Shown here one piece after another: positions 50,775-60,652 of a stretch of 64,000 bases of DNA. The translations under genes were made by a program, and so were the position numbers. The stretch is from NCBI RefSeq assembly GCF_003385495.1, contig NZ_QNUH01000004.1, forward strand, positions 1 through 64,000. The letters are read 5' to 3'. The number at the start of each line of letters is the position of its first letter. Within the stretch, counting starts at the first letter, position 1. Below the pieces are notes generated by a model. That model searched no databases and was not told the DNA's origin. It saw nothing but the letters and a program-made list of their open reading frames with translations. The DNA comes from Chryseobacterium elymi (GTDB lineage: Bacteria > Bacteroidota > Bacteroidia > Flavobacteriales > Weeksellaceae).

Positions 50775-51956
50775 TCAGTTTTCCAGATGATTAATCTTTA
50801 GGAACTCTTCTATTTTATTCCATTCAATCTGTCCGGCAATGGAATTGGAATTGGCGTCAAAAACGTGTTCCCCGTAAGGAATTTCAACATAGGAAACAGG
50901 AAGCTTCATTTCTTCCGCTTTTTTCACAAATTTCCTTGTCGCTTCTACGTTTACAACATGATCTATTTCTCCTGCAATAATGAACGTCGGGGAAATTCCT
51001 TCGGAAAGCTGGTCTATTAAATTCAGCTGTGCATAGCGTTGTGGAAATTCAGTGGGTGAGCCTCCGAGATATTTTCTGGCTGCATATTTGAGGTCAATAT
51101 TCTTTTTTTCGTCTATTTTCTGCCAAAGCTCGGATAGGCTGACAGGCGGATAAATAGCAATAACTCCAGCCGGAACCGGAGGCTGCGGGGAATCGTAAGA
51201 TTTTGCAAAACCTTTCCTCAATCCCAAATCTGCCTGCATCACCAGAGCTGCTCCCGCAGAGCCACCCACCAAAACTATTTTATTCGGATCAACATTGAAT
51301 TTTTTTGCATTTTTCACCACAAATCCCATTGAAGTCACGACTGAATTAACAGCAGATTCCCAATTGTGCCGGTCTTCTTTTCCTAAAGGATAATCAATGG
51401 AAAAAACGGTGTATCCATGATCTTTAAACCAATTGGCAGCATAACCTACCTGGGTTCTGTTTCCTTCAATAAAAGCACCACCATGGACAAGAATAACGGG
51501 AATTGCAGGTGATGAAGATTTTGTTTCCGGACGGAAAACATCTATATGCTGCTCTTCATTATAAATCGTAAGATAAGTATAGGTTTCCGTAGGTTTTACC
51601 GGCATACCAGAACTTTTTAATCCTTGAAAAAAAGAAACTTGGGTATTGTATTTTTTTGCAGTATAAAACATGACGGCAGTGAAGTAAGTCTGGGCAATAA
51701 AAAACAGAACGGAAAGGACCAAATTCGCTATCAGTAATTTCCGCCAGTACATTCCATATCTGTAAAAAAGAAAGCAGATGAATAGTAAAACCAACCCAAA
51801 AACAACAAACTGTGAATTGAACTGCATGGCAAACGAACTGCTGTAACCGCTCAGAAGCATGGGTGCTTTCAGATACACTGAAATCATGGGAATAACCAAT
51901 AATATCAGGATAATAAAAAGCAGAACTGCAAAAAATATTTGTAAGAACTTTCTCAT
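50775..51956 (-). CDS. Membrane-anchored alpha/beta hydrolase (BD-FAE/carboxylesterase type)
   Basis: 393 aa. Three or more membrane helices are predicted in the first 110 residues (LQIFFAVLLFIILILLV and others), followed by an alpha/beta-hydrolase domain (about 150-385). The oxyanion-hole HGGA segment (VHGGAFIEGNR), nucleophile GGSAGAALV (about 235-243), and late acid and His segments (GEIDHVV, YGEHVFD) are all present. It is the last gene of the operon beginning with the acyl-CoA ligase, 4 bp after the TonB receptor stop. Esterase on a lipid or aromatic ester is likely. Confidence 0.85.
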   Translation of the reverse strand: MRKFLQIFFAVLLFIILILLVIPMISVYLKAPMLLSGYSSSFAMQFNSQFVVFGLVLLFICFLFYRYGMYWRKLLIANLVLSVLFFIAQTYFTAVMFYTAKKYNTQVSFFQGLKSSGMPVKPTETYTYLTIYNEEQHIDVFRPETKSSSPAIPVILVHGGAFIEGNRTQVGYAANWFKDHGYTVFSIDYPLGKEDRHNWESAVNSVVTSMGFVVKNAKKFNVDPNKIVLVGGSAGAALVMQADLGLRKGFAKSYDSPQPPVPAGVIAIYPPVSLSELWQKIDEKKNIDLKYAARKYLGGSPTEFPQRYAQLNLIDQLSEGISPTFIIAGEIDHVVNVEATRKFVKKAEEMKLPVSYVEIPYGEHVFDANSNSIAGQIEWNKIEEFLKINHLEN

Positions 51957-51960
51957 GGGA

Positions 51961-54618
51961 TTAAAATTTATAAGTTACCGTAAAATATCCGGATGTGGGT
52001 GGAATGGCAATTGTAAAATAAGGCGTATTATTAGCCACTGCAGAGGCATATTCAGCCTGGGTAAAGTTTTCGAAGCCGGCAAGCTGCTGCTGAAGGGTTC
52101 CCGGTCTCTGATAGCTCATTACCCCATATTTATTAAATACATTATTCACATTAATAAGCATGCTTATATTTTCATTGAGATTATACCCGAGTCCTAAATC
52201 AAACTGTGAAAATCCTGGCAATTTGTAAACGTTGGTATTACTGCCTTCCCTTTTCCCCATATAATTCCAGGTTACAAATCCGAATGCTTTACCGACTTTC
52301 AGATTGGGAGTGATATTGGCCATAATTTTCGGTGTATAGGCAATCGTAGTTCCTGAATATGACAATACGGTATCATCCGAAGGGCCGGGAGCGCTTCCCA
52401 GGTTCCATAAATAACCTTCCTTCACTTTCGGGTCCTGCAGTGTAAGCACAGCCCTGACGCTGAAATTATCGGTCGGTCTTATATTGGTTTCCAGTTCAAT
52501 TCCATAGGTTTCGTTTTTATTATACAAGGAAGGAGTTGTATAAAACCCACCTTTCCCGTCATCTGCCAGAAAGCTGTAGGGAACATTGCTCAGTAAACTG
52601 TAGAAAGGGGTTACAAAAGCATCAAAATATGTTGTTTTAGCCTTAAATCCCATTTCTATCTGCTGCGTTTTTCTGGATTGCGGATCGAGTAAACCAATGG
52701 TTTCAGGTCTGTTGGCCGCAAAGAACATATCGAGATCCGGAGATTTGCTTCCTTTGGAATATCTGGCATATATGGCAAGGTTATTATTAAATTTATAGTT
52801 CACCGCAGCTGAATAGGAAAAGTTTTCCAGCTGTCTGCTATAAACAACGTTAGTAAGTTTTGTCAAAGCATTGTTATTGTAAAGGGTATAAATGCTGCTA
52901 TCCGTACCTCCGTTTTTATCTGAAAACAGGTAAGTTCGGGTATTATCTCCTTTGATCCATACTTTTTCATACCGTATTCCCCAATCCAGTGTCAGGTGAT
53001 CTGTAATATCCCAGGTATGCCCGAAAAATACGGCTCCCTGCTGCTGTTTAGCTTTGAATTCAAGTAAATCTCCCGTACTTCCGGCTGCCTGTGCAAAACC
53101 GTCATTGTTGGTCAGCTGATACACCCCCGGTTTTGTAAAATCTAAAGTAGTAACTCCTGTTAAACTTAATGTCATCATTCTGGGACGGTTCTCTAAGGTA
53201 GTAAGTCCTATCCCATTAATTCCGGAAAATCTCCATACATCGGAATATCCGTAATAACCGCCAAATGAGAAATTCATATGGTTCCATTTTTTATTAATGG
53301 TCAGCTGGTTCATTGATTCCTTCACTTTATTTTCATAAAAATTAAGGGCTGACATTACAAATGAATTATTCTGAATGGACTGACCCGGCAACTGATTTTT
53401 AGTGATCTGGTAAACTGGCAATCCACCAGCTCCCAGAGCAGCATTCACACTGGCAAGCTCCTGTCCTGTAAGCGCATCTTTAAAGGAATAGGTTCCCACT
53501 CCCAGCCCGCCAACCAAAAAATAAGAAGTCATATCATCCAGCGATGTAAGAAAAGAATTTCCTACGCTGTTCTGTACCACATCATTATCAGAATATTTAC
53601 TTGCCAGGAATAGCTTCCAGCCATTTCCAAGGTTATGGTCCCAGTTCAGTCCTACGGAACGGTATTTATTGCTAACGAGGCGGCCTGAGTTATAATCTAT
53701 ATTCCCTCCATGAATAAAATCCGGGGAATTGTACTGTAATTTCGGAATGAGTAAGGATGAACTGCTGCTGAACCCTTCTGCCGGCTCAGGGTTTGTATAA
53801 TTTCTCGTAGGAATCAATTGGGCATAACCGTTTTTGTCGTCAAGGTACTTTAGAAATACTTTCAGGCTTCCTTTACTGTATTTTTTTACAATATTTGCTT
53901 TTACCTGCCCTCCATTATTAAAAGGATATCCGGCATATCTGCCTCCCAAATCGTAGCGGTAAAATCCTCCGATATTATAAAACCAGTTATCTCTCAAAGG
54001 ACCTCCAAAGTTGGCATCGATCCTGTGATATCCGGAATTATCTGCTCCCTGAACTCCATATTTGGCACGGATTTCACCTCCGAATTTATTACCGCCTGTT
54101 TTGGAAATATAATTGAAAATTCCGCCCGGTGCATTGGCAGCTGTAATAGAAGCAGGACCTCCTCTCACGGCATCAATCTGGGAAATGGTTGCATCTGCTC
54201 TTAGAAAAAAGTCGGGACCGTAATTATAATAGGTGGTATTGGTTACCGGCAAACCGTCTTCCTGCATAGATATATATTCGTAAGCAAAAGTACCGTCTGA
54301 AGAACCTGCACTGATTCCTCTTGAGCTTACATTATTCCTGATCTCCCCTAATGACGAGTTGACATATACTCCGGGAACATTTTTGAGCAGGTCTGCAGCA
54401 CTGTTGGGAACCTGTTTTTCAATGACGTCGCTTTTCAGAACAGAGATTGCAACGGGTGCATTCATCCTTGTCCTTTTATCAAATACCCCGGTCATGATCA
54501 CCTCATCAATATCTTTTGTTTTTACTGTGTCAGCTTCTTTTTTCTGGGCTGTTACGTTGAGGGCTGCCAGAAAAAGTACGGCTACCGTAATTTTTGTATT
54601 TAAAAATGTAGTCTTCAT
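51961..54618 (-). CDS. TonB-dependent outer-membrane receptor
   Basis: 885 aa. The start at 54618 (MKTTFLNTKITVAVLFLAAL signal) is preferred over the frame at 54687, which would overlap the upstream gene and carry no signal at its start. Plug domain about 45-170 (PNSAADLLKNVPGVYV; GGPASITAANAPGGIFNY), beta-barrel to the C-terminus ending YFTVTYKF with a terminal Phe. There is no SusC-type N-terminal extension and no SusD partner. It lies between two esterases in an AraC-linked operon, so its ligand is probably the substrate or product of these esterases. Confidence 0.92.
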   Translation of the reverse strand: MKTTFLNTKITVAVLFLAALNVTAQKKEADTVKTKDIDEVIMTGVFDKRTRMNAPVAISVLKSDVIEKQVPNSAADLLKNVPGVYVNSSLGEIRNNVSSRGISAGSSDGTFAYEYISMQEDGLPVTNTTYYNYGPDFFLRADATISQIDAVRGGPASITAANAPGGIFNYISKTGGNKFGGEIRAKYGVQGADNSGYHRIDANFGGPLRDNWFYNIGGFYRYDLGGRYAGYPFNNGGQVKANIVKKYSKGSLKVFLKYLDDKNGYAQLIPTRNYTNPEPAEGFSSSSSLLIPKLQYNSPDFIHGGNIDYNSGRLVSNKYRSVGLNWDHNLGNGWKLFLASKYSDNDVVQNSVGNSFLTSLDDMTSYFLVGGLGVGTYSFKDALTGQELASVNAALGAGGLPVYQITKNQLPGQSIQNNSFVMSALNFYENKVKESMNQLTINKKWNHMNFSFGGYYGYSDVWRFSGINGIGLTTLENRPRMMTLSLTGVTTLDFTKPGVYQLTNNDGFAQAAGSTGDLLEFKAKQQQGAVFFGHTWDITDHLTLDWGIRYEKVWIKGDNTRTYLFSDKNGGTDSSIYTLYNNNALTKLTNVVYSRQLENFSYSAAVNYKFNNNLAIYARYSKGSKSPDLDMFFAANRPETIGLLDPQSRKTQQIEMGFKAKTTYFDAFVTPFYSLLSNVPYSFLADDGKGGFYTTPSLYNKNETYGIELETNIRPTDNFSVRAVLTLQDPKVKEGYLWNLGSAPGPSDDTVLSYSGTTIAYTPKIMANITPNLKVGKAFGFVTWNYMGKREGSNTNVYKLPGFSQFDLGLGYNLNENISMLINVNNVFNKYGVMSYQRPGTLQQQLAGFENFTQAEYASAVANNTPYFTIAIPPTSGYFTVTYKF

Positions 54619-54628
54619 ATTTTTATCA

Positions 54629-55507
54629 TTAATTTGTGCCATACTTTTTAAGCCATTCCGCCACATGGGTGAATACCACCTGCTCATCTGCCGGTAATTT
54701 TGTGATAAGATGCCCTGCGCCGGGAACTACTACCAGTTTGTACTGAACACCTTTTGCTTTCAGGGCTTTTTCCAGAATATAAGCCTGCTGGATAGGAACT
54801 ACCTCATCTTTATCACCATGAATAATCATCGTGGGAATCTGATTGACAAATTTTACAGGGCTGGTTTTAGCGTAAGCTTTCGGGATCGCATCACCGGGAT
54901 TCCAGACTGTTTTGTTTCCTGACATTTTATCCAGAACCTCCAAAAGGTTAGCTGCTTTTACATACGTCAGAGTCTGAACATCTGTAAAATCCACAGGGCC
55001 ACACATTTCTATAATGGTTTTGATCTGAGGATTTTTGGTGTAGGCATACATCAGCGAAACATGCGCTCCGGAGCTTCCTCCGGAAATTGAAAACCCGTTT
55101 TTTCTGGTATTCCACTCATTGGAACGGGAGGAAAGATATTTTGCAACATTATCAATATCATCTAAGAGCTCAGGAAGATGAGTATCGGTAAGATTGGCAT
55201 AACGGTAATTGAGATTGGCAACAGCAATTCCCTGTGAAAGAAGATATTCGGAAATTTTACCATCATATGTCCTATCACCTTGCGTCCAGGCTCCTCCGTG
55301 GATGTTAATAAGAAAGGCAGTTTTCGGGCTTCTGTTTGCCGGTAGATAGACATCCATTACGTTTCTTTCGTGTGAGCCGTATTGTATATCGGTAAGCTTT
55401 TCTTCCTTTTGACTTACAGAAACCGTTTTGTTGTTTCCAACATTTTGTGTTGAGCAGCTTACCGTCAATAATGTAATGGACAGGGCTGTGATTTTAAAAT
55501 AATTCAT
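54629..55507 (-). CDS. Secreted esterase, BD-FAE/HSL-type alpha/beta hydrolase
   Basis: 292 aa with a lipoprotein signal (LTVSCSTQ, Cys about residue 18). The hydrolase has the HGG oxyanion segment (INIHGGAWTQGD), the nucleophile SGGSSGAHVS (about 146-155), and GDKDEVVP and GAGHLIT for the acid and His. It overlaps the acyl-CoA ligase gene by ATGA and is followed by the TonB receptor 10 bp later. Surface cleavage of an ester compound before uptake is plausible. Confidence 0.87.
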   Translation of the reverse strand: MNYFKITALSITLLTVSCSTQNVGNNKTVSVSQKEEKLTDIQYGSHERNVMDVYLPANRSPKTAFLINIHGGAWTQGDRTYDGKISEYLLSQGIAVANLNYRYANLTDTHLPELLDDIDNVAKYLSSRSNEWNTRKNGFSISGGSSGAHVSLMYAYTKNPQIKTIIEMCGPVDFTDVQTLTYVKAANLLEVLDKMSGNKTVWNPGDAIPKAYAKTSPVKFVNQIPTMIIHGDKDEVVPIQQAYILEKALKAKGVQYKLVVVPGAGHLITKLPADEQVVFTHVAEWLKKYGTN

Positions 55508-57048
55508 TTCAGTTGTTTTTTTAAATTCTTTTTAAGTATTTTTCCTGTAGCGCTTAAAGGCATCTTATCTATAAATTCTATGATTCTCGGATATTTATAT
55601 TTGGCAATTCTTTCTTTTGTCCATAGCTTAATATCTTCCTCGGAAGCGTTGCTTTCTTTTTTCTTTACCACAAATGCTTTAATTTCTTCGCCTAGTTTTT
55701 CATCATCGATACCGATAACCGCAACCATGGAAATATCAGGATTCCGCATCATCAGTTCCTCTACTTCACGGGGATAAACATTCATTCCGCCCCGGATAAT
55801 CATTTCTTTTTTACGGTCAACGATGAAGAAAAAACCATCCTCATCCTTTACCGCGATGTCTCCGGAAAACATCCATCCGCTCTTCAGAACTTCCTGAGTT
55901 TCTTCAGGCCTTTTGTAATAGGCTTTCATCACATTGGGACCGCGATAGATCAGCTCTCCTTTTTCACCCGCCGGGAGTTCGTTGCATGCGTCATCTACAA
56001 TTTTCACCTCAACGCCCCAGATCGGAGTTCCGATAGAACCTGGTTTACGTCCCACTGCCAGCTGATTGAATGTCACCACGGGAGAACCTTCGGACATTCC
56101 ATATCCTTCAATAATGGGAACGCCGAAGCGGGTTTCAAATTCGTCAATGATTTTTACAGGAAGGGAAGCTCCTCCGGAAATGCAGATTCTTAGTTTCTTA
56201 ATGCTATTGGCGTTTTCTTTAGTATCTTCTTCATTCAGAAGTGCCCAATACATGGAGGGAACACCGGCAAAAATTCTGATATCAAAACGGCTAATGAGCT
56301 GATAAACCATTTTGGCATCAAATTTTGGAAGCAGGATCAGATGGAGTGATCTCCGGATTCCTGCAAGCATCATCACCGTTAAACCAAAAATGTGAAATAA
56401 TGGTAAAACAACAAGCTGGGCTTCAAATTCAGCAGATGCAATGATGGTTGTGCTGGCTTCTGCATTGGTGAAAAGATTAATATGCGAAAGCTCTGCACCT
56501 TTTGGTTTCCCTGTAGTTCCCGAAGTATAAATGATAACGGCTGTGTCTTCTGATGAAGTAATATAAGATTCAAAATCAGTTTCTTCGTCTTTAATGAAAT
56601 CATCAAAATTCTCAACATTTTCAGCGAGATTCCCTATACTGATAAAATCTCTGCATGAGGTGCTTTTATCAAATCCCTCCTTTCCAAACTTTCCTACAGG
56701 CATTTCCTGAGTTCCTGCAAAGCACAGAAACATTTTACTATCGGAATCGGACAGCTGGTAAGCAATTTCTTCAGGTTTAAGAAAAATGCTAAAGGGTACA
56801 ACCGTTGCCCCGGTTTTTAGTATTGCGAAAAAAATAATCGGGAATTGAGGAATATTAGGGCAAAGTAAGGCGATTTTATCACCATAGCCCATTCCTTTTT
56901 TTGTAAACGCATTGGCCGCCTGGCAGATTTTTTCATGGAAGATTCTATAATTGATTGTAGTTTCTCCAAGACTTAAAACTGGTTTTTCGGGATTTCTTCT
57001 TGCACTTTCTTCCACTAAAATTGATAAGTTCAGCATAATTTTGTTCAT
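55504..57048 (-). CDS. Acyl-CoA ligase (AMP-binding, long-chain fatty acid/4-coumarate type)
   Basis: 514 aa, adenylate-forming enzyme activating a carboxylic acid to its CoA thioester. The P-loop motif YTSGTTGKPKG is near residue 185; the A5 motif GYGMSEGSP, the hinge VDRKKEMIIRGGMNVYP and the final catalytic Lys in LSATGKILKK are present. It is the first gene of the operon, under the double 18-bp direct repeat. In this setting it would activate the acid released by the esterases. Confidence 0.9.
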   Translation of the reverse strand: MNKIMLNLSILVEESARRNPEKPVLSLGETTINYRIFHEKICQAANAFTKKGMGYGDKIALLCPNIPQFPIIFFAILKTGATVVPFSIFLKPEEIAYQLSDSDSKMFLCFAGTQEMPVGKFGKEGFDKSTSCRDFISIGNLAENVENFDDFIKDEETDFESYITSSEDTAVIIYTSGTTGKPKGAELSHINLFTNAEASTTIIASAEFEAQLVVLPLFHIFGLTVMMLAGIRRSLHLILLPKFDAKMVYQLISRFDIRIFAGVPSMYWALLNEEDTKENANSIKKLRICISGGASLPVKIIDEFETRFGVPIIEGYGMSEGSPVVTFNQLAVGRKPGSIGTPIWGVEVKIVDDACNELPAGEKGELIYRGPNVMKAYYKRPEETQEVLKSGWMFSGDIAVKDEDGFFFIVDRKKEMIIRGGMNVYPREVEELMMRNPDISMVAVIGIDDEKLGEEIKAFVVKKKESNASEEDIKLWTKERIAKYKYPRIIEFIDKMPLSATGKILKKNLKKQLK

Positions 57049-57115
57049 ATTGAGTTAATGTTGATATGAAAAGAGCCTTGGTTAAAGGGAATTTCATAGG
57101 AACTAATCTTAACTC

Positions 57116-57181
57116 CAAATTAATGATATGCTGAACAGGTGCTGATACGAAAAGGAAATTCCGTGATACGAAAAGGAAATT
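57116..57181 (-). promoter_or_regulatory. AraC-type operator and promoter of the ligase operon
   Basis: TGATACGAAAAGGAAATT occurs twice, at 57143-57160 and 57164-57181, identical and 21 bp apart. On the minus strand a -7-like box TTAATTTG lies at 57123-57116, 19 bp beyond the proximal copy. The same pair occurs before the esterase at 59519. Such direct repeats at two helical turns are typical of AraC family activators. Confidence 0.75.
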
Positions 57182-57266
57182 TTTTCAAAGTGTATAAGAA
57201 TACAACCTCACATAAATATCAGGTATAACAGACATTCACGATATTCCACATAAAAGCGTTTAAGTT

Positions 57267-58142
57267 TTACAGACGTTCTTCGGAAGGAAGTTTTCCGAAA
57301 TGACGGAGATAAAGCTGGGAAAAGTGTCCCCGGTTATTATACCCGATAAAATCGCTGATCTCACCTACCGATTTTTCGGTTTCCAGAAGCATGGACCGGG
57401 CAGTTTCCATCCTGGCCTTAATGATGTATTGGTGGATAGGAAGTTGGGTATAGTCTTTAAATCCTTTTTTCAAATCACTGCTGTTGAGTCCACAGTAACG
57501 GCTGATTTCCCTTATCGCCAAAGCCTGAAATGCATTGGTATCCACAAAATCTTTCGCCAGTTTTATTTTGTCTTCAAATGCCTTCTTGTGCTCAAAGGTT
57601 TTTTCATCAGAAAGAAGGTAATGAATCCAGTAACTCAAGAACTCCAGAATCCTGCTTTCAAGAATGATACTGCAGGAAGCATCATCAAACGGAGTATCGA
57701 AAATAGTTTTGAGCTTATCCTGGCTCATATAATTGCGCTGTGCATTTTCCAGCTTTTCTTTCAACAGTCCGTTATCTTTTGGAAAGAGACTTTTCGGGAC
57801 AAAAATTCTTACCCCGTCAATATCTGTCGTATTGTGCTCAAATTCTTTTTCATTATTAATAAAATTACTGCTGATCTTCCCTTCTTTATTGATCCGGAAA
57901 TCCATCATTCCATTGTCACCGACTTTATGTGGAGAATGGAAAATAGTTTCTTCATGAAAGTTCCATGTTCCGCGGAAAAAATGAAAATTCCTTTTGTTGA
58001 AAAGTATCAGCTTCCCGGTTCCTAAATCCTCAGGCATCTCCAGAACAGTAGAGTTCAGGAAATCTTTATCACAAAATCTGTAATCTTTCATCAGACCTTG
58101 TTTAAAACCATCCGGTTCCAGATAAGGAAGGAGCAATTCCAT
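57267..58142 (-). CDS. AraC family transcriptional regulator
   Basis: 291 aa. The N-terminal ~180 residues are an unassigned sensor part, and the last ~95 hold two helix-turn-helix motifs (IREISRYCGLNSSDLKKGF, then VGEISDFIGYNNRGHFSQLY, a standard AraC ending). It sits between the ligase operon and an esterase gene; the direct repeats next to the two operons on either side are probably its sites. It is likely an activator responding to an ester-derived acid or its CoA thioester. Confidence 0.9.
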   Translation of the reverse strand: MELLLPYLEPDGFKQGLMKDYRFCDKDFLNSTVLEMPEDLGTGKLILFNKRNFHFFRGTWNFHEETIFHSPHKVGDNGMMDFRINKEGKISSNFINNEKEFEHNTTDIDGVRIFVPKSLFPKDNGLLKEKLENAQRNYMSQDKLKTIFDTPFDDASCSIILESRILEFLSYWIHYLLSDEKTFEHKKAFEDKIKLAKDFVDTNAFQALAIREISRYCGLNSSDLKKGFKDYTQLPIHQYIIKARMETARSMLLETEKSVGEISDFIGYNNRGHFSQLYLRHFGKLPSEERL

Positions 58143-58203
58143 ACAACGGTAATTTATTGGTGTAAGTTAATAAAATTTCAAAACATGACAAATATCATGT
58201 TTT

Positions 58204-59334
58204 TTATTTGAAAATCTGCTGGGTAAACTGGTAGAGAGATCTTCTCCAGGTAAGCCATTCATGGCGGGTTTCATGCGATTTGTATTGGAAATAAGGATAA
58301 TTATTCCGGTTTAAGAAATCCGTCAATAATTGATCAAATTTAAAAAACATGGCGTCTTCTTTTTCCCCGATTCCGATAAAGAAATAAGGCTTTTTCTTAG
58401 ACTTTACTAAATTTTCGATGGGAAGTTCTTTAAAAGGTTCTGCCTCAGTTCCTTCATAAATCACAGGACTAAATGCTCCGATCGCCGAAAATGTTTCGGG
58501 ATGGGATACCCCGATAAGCATAGCCTGATAGCTGCCGCGGGAAAGTCCTGCGATAGCTTTTTTACCTGAAGTTTTATATTTTTTCTCTATATAAGGAATC
58601 AGCTCCTGCGTAACGATTTTATCAAGATTTTTGGAAGAAAGCACTGTTCTGGGATAGTTGTCCGGCATTTTTTCCTGTTCGGGATTCAAGGCAACCCCAT
58701 AGTCCATCACCACTATCATTTCCCGTGCCTTTTTTTCTGCGAAAAGATTGTCTAAAATGTTAAGAATGTAACCTTGCTTTTCCCAGCCTGTAATATCTTC
58801 CCCGGTACCGTGGTACAGATATAAAACAGGTAATTTTTTAGATCCATAATTGGGCGGGAGATATACCTTAAAGTTCCGCTTATTTTGTGTTATTTGTGAA
58901 CTGAGACTGTCATTAATGATTTTCCCATGCTCTACATTTTTTTCCTGGAAAAAAACCTCCCCGGAAGGAACTTCAATTCCACTCGTCGGCTGGCTGTACC
59001 CGAAATACAGCTGTGTATTGGGATCATTAGTCCGTTGCCCATCTACATTGAACCAATAATAATGAAAGCCTATTTCCATAGGTGTCGTAGAAATGTTCCA
59101 AAAGCCATCTTTATCTTTGGCAACGGAAGATTTTATACTTTTCATCCCGTCTCCTCCATCTAAAGTTACAGATTTTGCATCCGGAAAGTAAACACGGAAT
59201 TCTGCTTTTTTCTCAGAGTCTATTCTTGGAAATTGCTTTCCTGGTAAAACTGTTGAAGAAGTTTTATAAACCTGGGAAAATACGATGGAAGAGAATAAAA
59301 CGAAAATTAAAGATATTTTTTTTGAGTACTGCAT
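58204..59334 (-). CDS. Secreted esterase with N-terminal Ig-like domain (Fes/esterase D type)
   Basis: 376 aa with a signal peptide. An E-set/CBM48-like domain (about 35-115) with VTLDGGDGMKSI precedes an esterase D type hydrolase (about 145-370): nucleophile GLSRGSYQA, and late FIGIGEKEDAM and HEWLTWR giving the acid and His. Relatives include feruloyl esterases and enterochelin esterases. It lies upstream of the AraC gene, 61 bp apart. Confidence 0.87.
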   Translation of the reverse strand: MQYSKKISLIFVLFSSIVFSQVYKTSSTVLPGKQFPRIDSEKKAEFRVYFPDAKSVTLDGGDGMKSIKSSVAKDKDGFWNISTTPMEIGFHYYWFNVDGQRTNDPNTQLYFGYSQPTSGIEVPSGEVFFQEKNVEHGKIINDSLSSQITQNKRNFKVYLPPNYGSKKLPVLYLYHGTGEDITGWEKQGYILNILDNLFAEKKAREMIVVMDYGVALNPEQEKMPDNYPRTVLSSKNLDKIVTQELIPYIEKKYKTSGKKAIAGLSRGSYQAMLIGVSHPETFSAIGAFSPVIYEGTEAEPFKELPIENLVKSKKKPYFFIGIGEKEDAMFFKFDQLLTDFLNRNNYPYFQYKSHETRHEWLTWRRSLYQFTQQIFK

Positions 59335-59518
59335 TATTTTAGTTTTAAAATATGATTCACAGTCAGACAGCTTTTCTGAAGAAAAGGGCTCTTGTTACTT
59401 CTGTCAATCCTGTGTTATTACATCAATATTAAGGAAAATATTTTTTCTTTATCCGGATCTATAGAATATTATTCTATGACAGTTTGAAATCCAGATTTCT
59501 GTCTCATCCCTGTCCTGA

Positions 59519-60514
59519 TTATTTAAGAAACTGCTTCATCATTCTCAGCGTGATTTCCATGCTTTCCGGGAGTGGCATTCCGTGGGCATAGCCTGCAAAA
59601 ACATGTAATTCTGTGAAAATACCTGCTTTTATCAGACGGTCAGCGTAAGCTATTCCACTATCCCGTAAAGGATCTGCTCCGGCAACAAAAATTACAGCAG
59701 GTGGAAGATTATAGACATCTTTAATATTGCCAGGCAATACGTATTTTTCTTTTGAATTACCATTTTTTCCTATATAGAAGTCTTTTAAAACTGGGAAATC
59801 ATCACTTTTAACACCGGGAATTCTTTTAAATTCAACAACAGACGGGTAATCCATCCCGAAATCACCGGGAGGAATTTCCAGAACCTGTAAACTGATTTCC
59901 GGACCTTTCAGATCTCTTGTATATTGTGCTAGACTTCCAGATATCCCGGCTCCCGCACTGGAACCTCCAACTGCCATCAGTTTTGGATTCCCACCAATAC
60001 TCACTGCATTTTTACTGGCCCATAACAGGGAAGCATAGGCATCGTGAAGTGCCGCCGGAAAAGGATTTTCCGGGGCGAAACGGTAATCTATATTGATAAC
60101 AACAGCATGCCCTTTCAAAGCATAATCTGCACACCTCTGATGATCCCATTTAGGGGTTCCATACACAAAACCTCCGCCATGAAACCAAAGAAATAGGGGA
60201 AGATTTTTCGCGTTTTTGGGTTTATAAATCGTTACCGGGATTCCAGGATCTTTTGCATTCAGTCCCGGGATTTTAGATTGGGTCACATCAATGCTGTCTT
60301 TGTTTTTCAGTTCCGGCCAGATCATTTCTGCCTGGGTCTTACGCTCTTTTTTTACTTCTTCCAGGGTAATATCCTGAATCGGAGCATTAATCATAGCTCT
60401 AAACTGGGGCAGTAATCTTTTTTCTGCTTCCTGAAAGGTAAGTGGATTATATTGTTGTGCAAATGATAAGCCCGGGATCAGGAAAGATATTAGGAATAAC
60501 AGGTATTTTTTCAT
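59519..60514 (-). CDS. Secreted HSL-type alpha/beta hydrolase
   Basis: 331 aa with a signal peptide (MKKYLLFLISFLIPGLSFA). Hormone-sensitive-lipase class: HGGG oxyanion motif (WFHGGGFVYG), nucleophile GGSSAGAGIS, GADPLRD for the acid and YAHGMP for the His. It is monocistronic, with its own promoter that carries a double 18-bp AraC-type repeat, so it is expected to be co-regulated with the ligase operon. Confidence 0.9.
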   Translation of the reverse strand: MKKYLLFLISFLIPGLSFAQQYNPLTFQEAEKRLLPQFRAMINAPIQDITLEEVKKERKTQAEMIWPELKNKDSIDVTQSKIPGLNAKDPGIPVTIYKPKNAKNLPLFLWFHGGGFVYGTPKWDHQRCADYALKGHAVVINIDYRFAPENPFPAALHDAYASLLWASKNAVSIGGNPKLMAVGGSSAGAGISGSLAQYTRDLKGPEISLQVLEIPPGDFGMDYPSVVEFKRIPGVKSDDFPVLKDFYIGKNGNSKEKYVLPGNIKDVYNLPPAVIFVAGADPLRDSGIAYADRLIKAGIFTELHVFAGYAHGMPLPESMEITLRMMKQFLK

Positions 60515-60543
60515 AATAATAGTAATGATGAATTCTATTATTT

Positions 60544-60610
60544 CAAAAGTAATATTATGCTTACCACCGGATGATACGAAAAGGAAATTTTGTGATACGG
60601 AAAAGAAATT
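60544..60610 (-). promoter_or_regulatory. AraC-type operator and promoter of the HSL-type esterase
   Basis: Copies of the 18-bp repeat lie at 60572-60589 (perfect) and 60593-60610 (two differences), 21 bp apart. On the minus strand an exact -7 box TACTTTTG lies at 60551-60544, 20 bp beyond the proximal copy. The layout matches the ligase operon. Confidence 0.78.
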
Positions 60611-60652
60611 TTTATAACCGGGTTTTCAAATTTGTCAGCTACGGATTTTATT

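Noticed and set aside
57300..58025. Open frame of 241 codons on the plus strand, antisense to the AraC gene
   Set aside because: It lies fully opposite a clear AraC regulator with good motifs; the predicted protein has no recognisable fold and the composition of a shadow frame.
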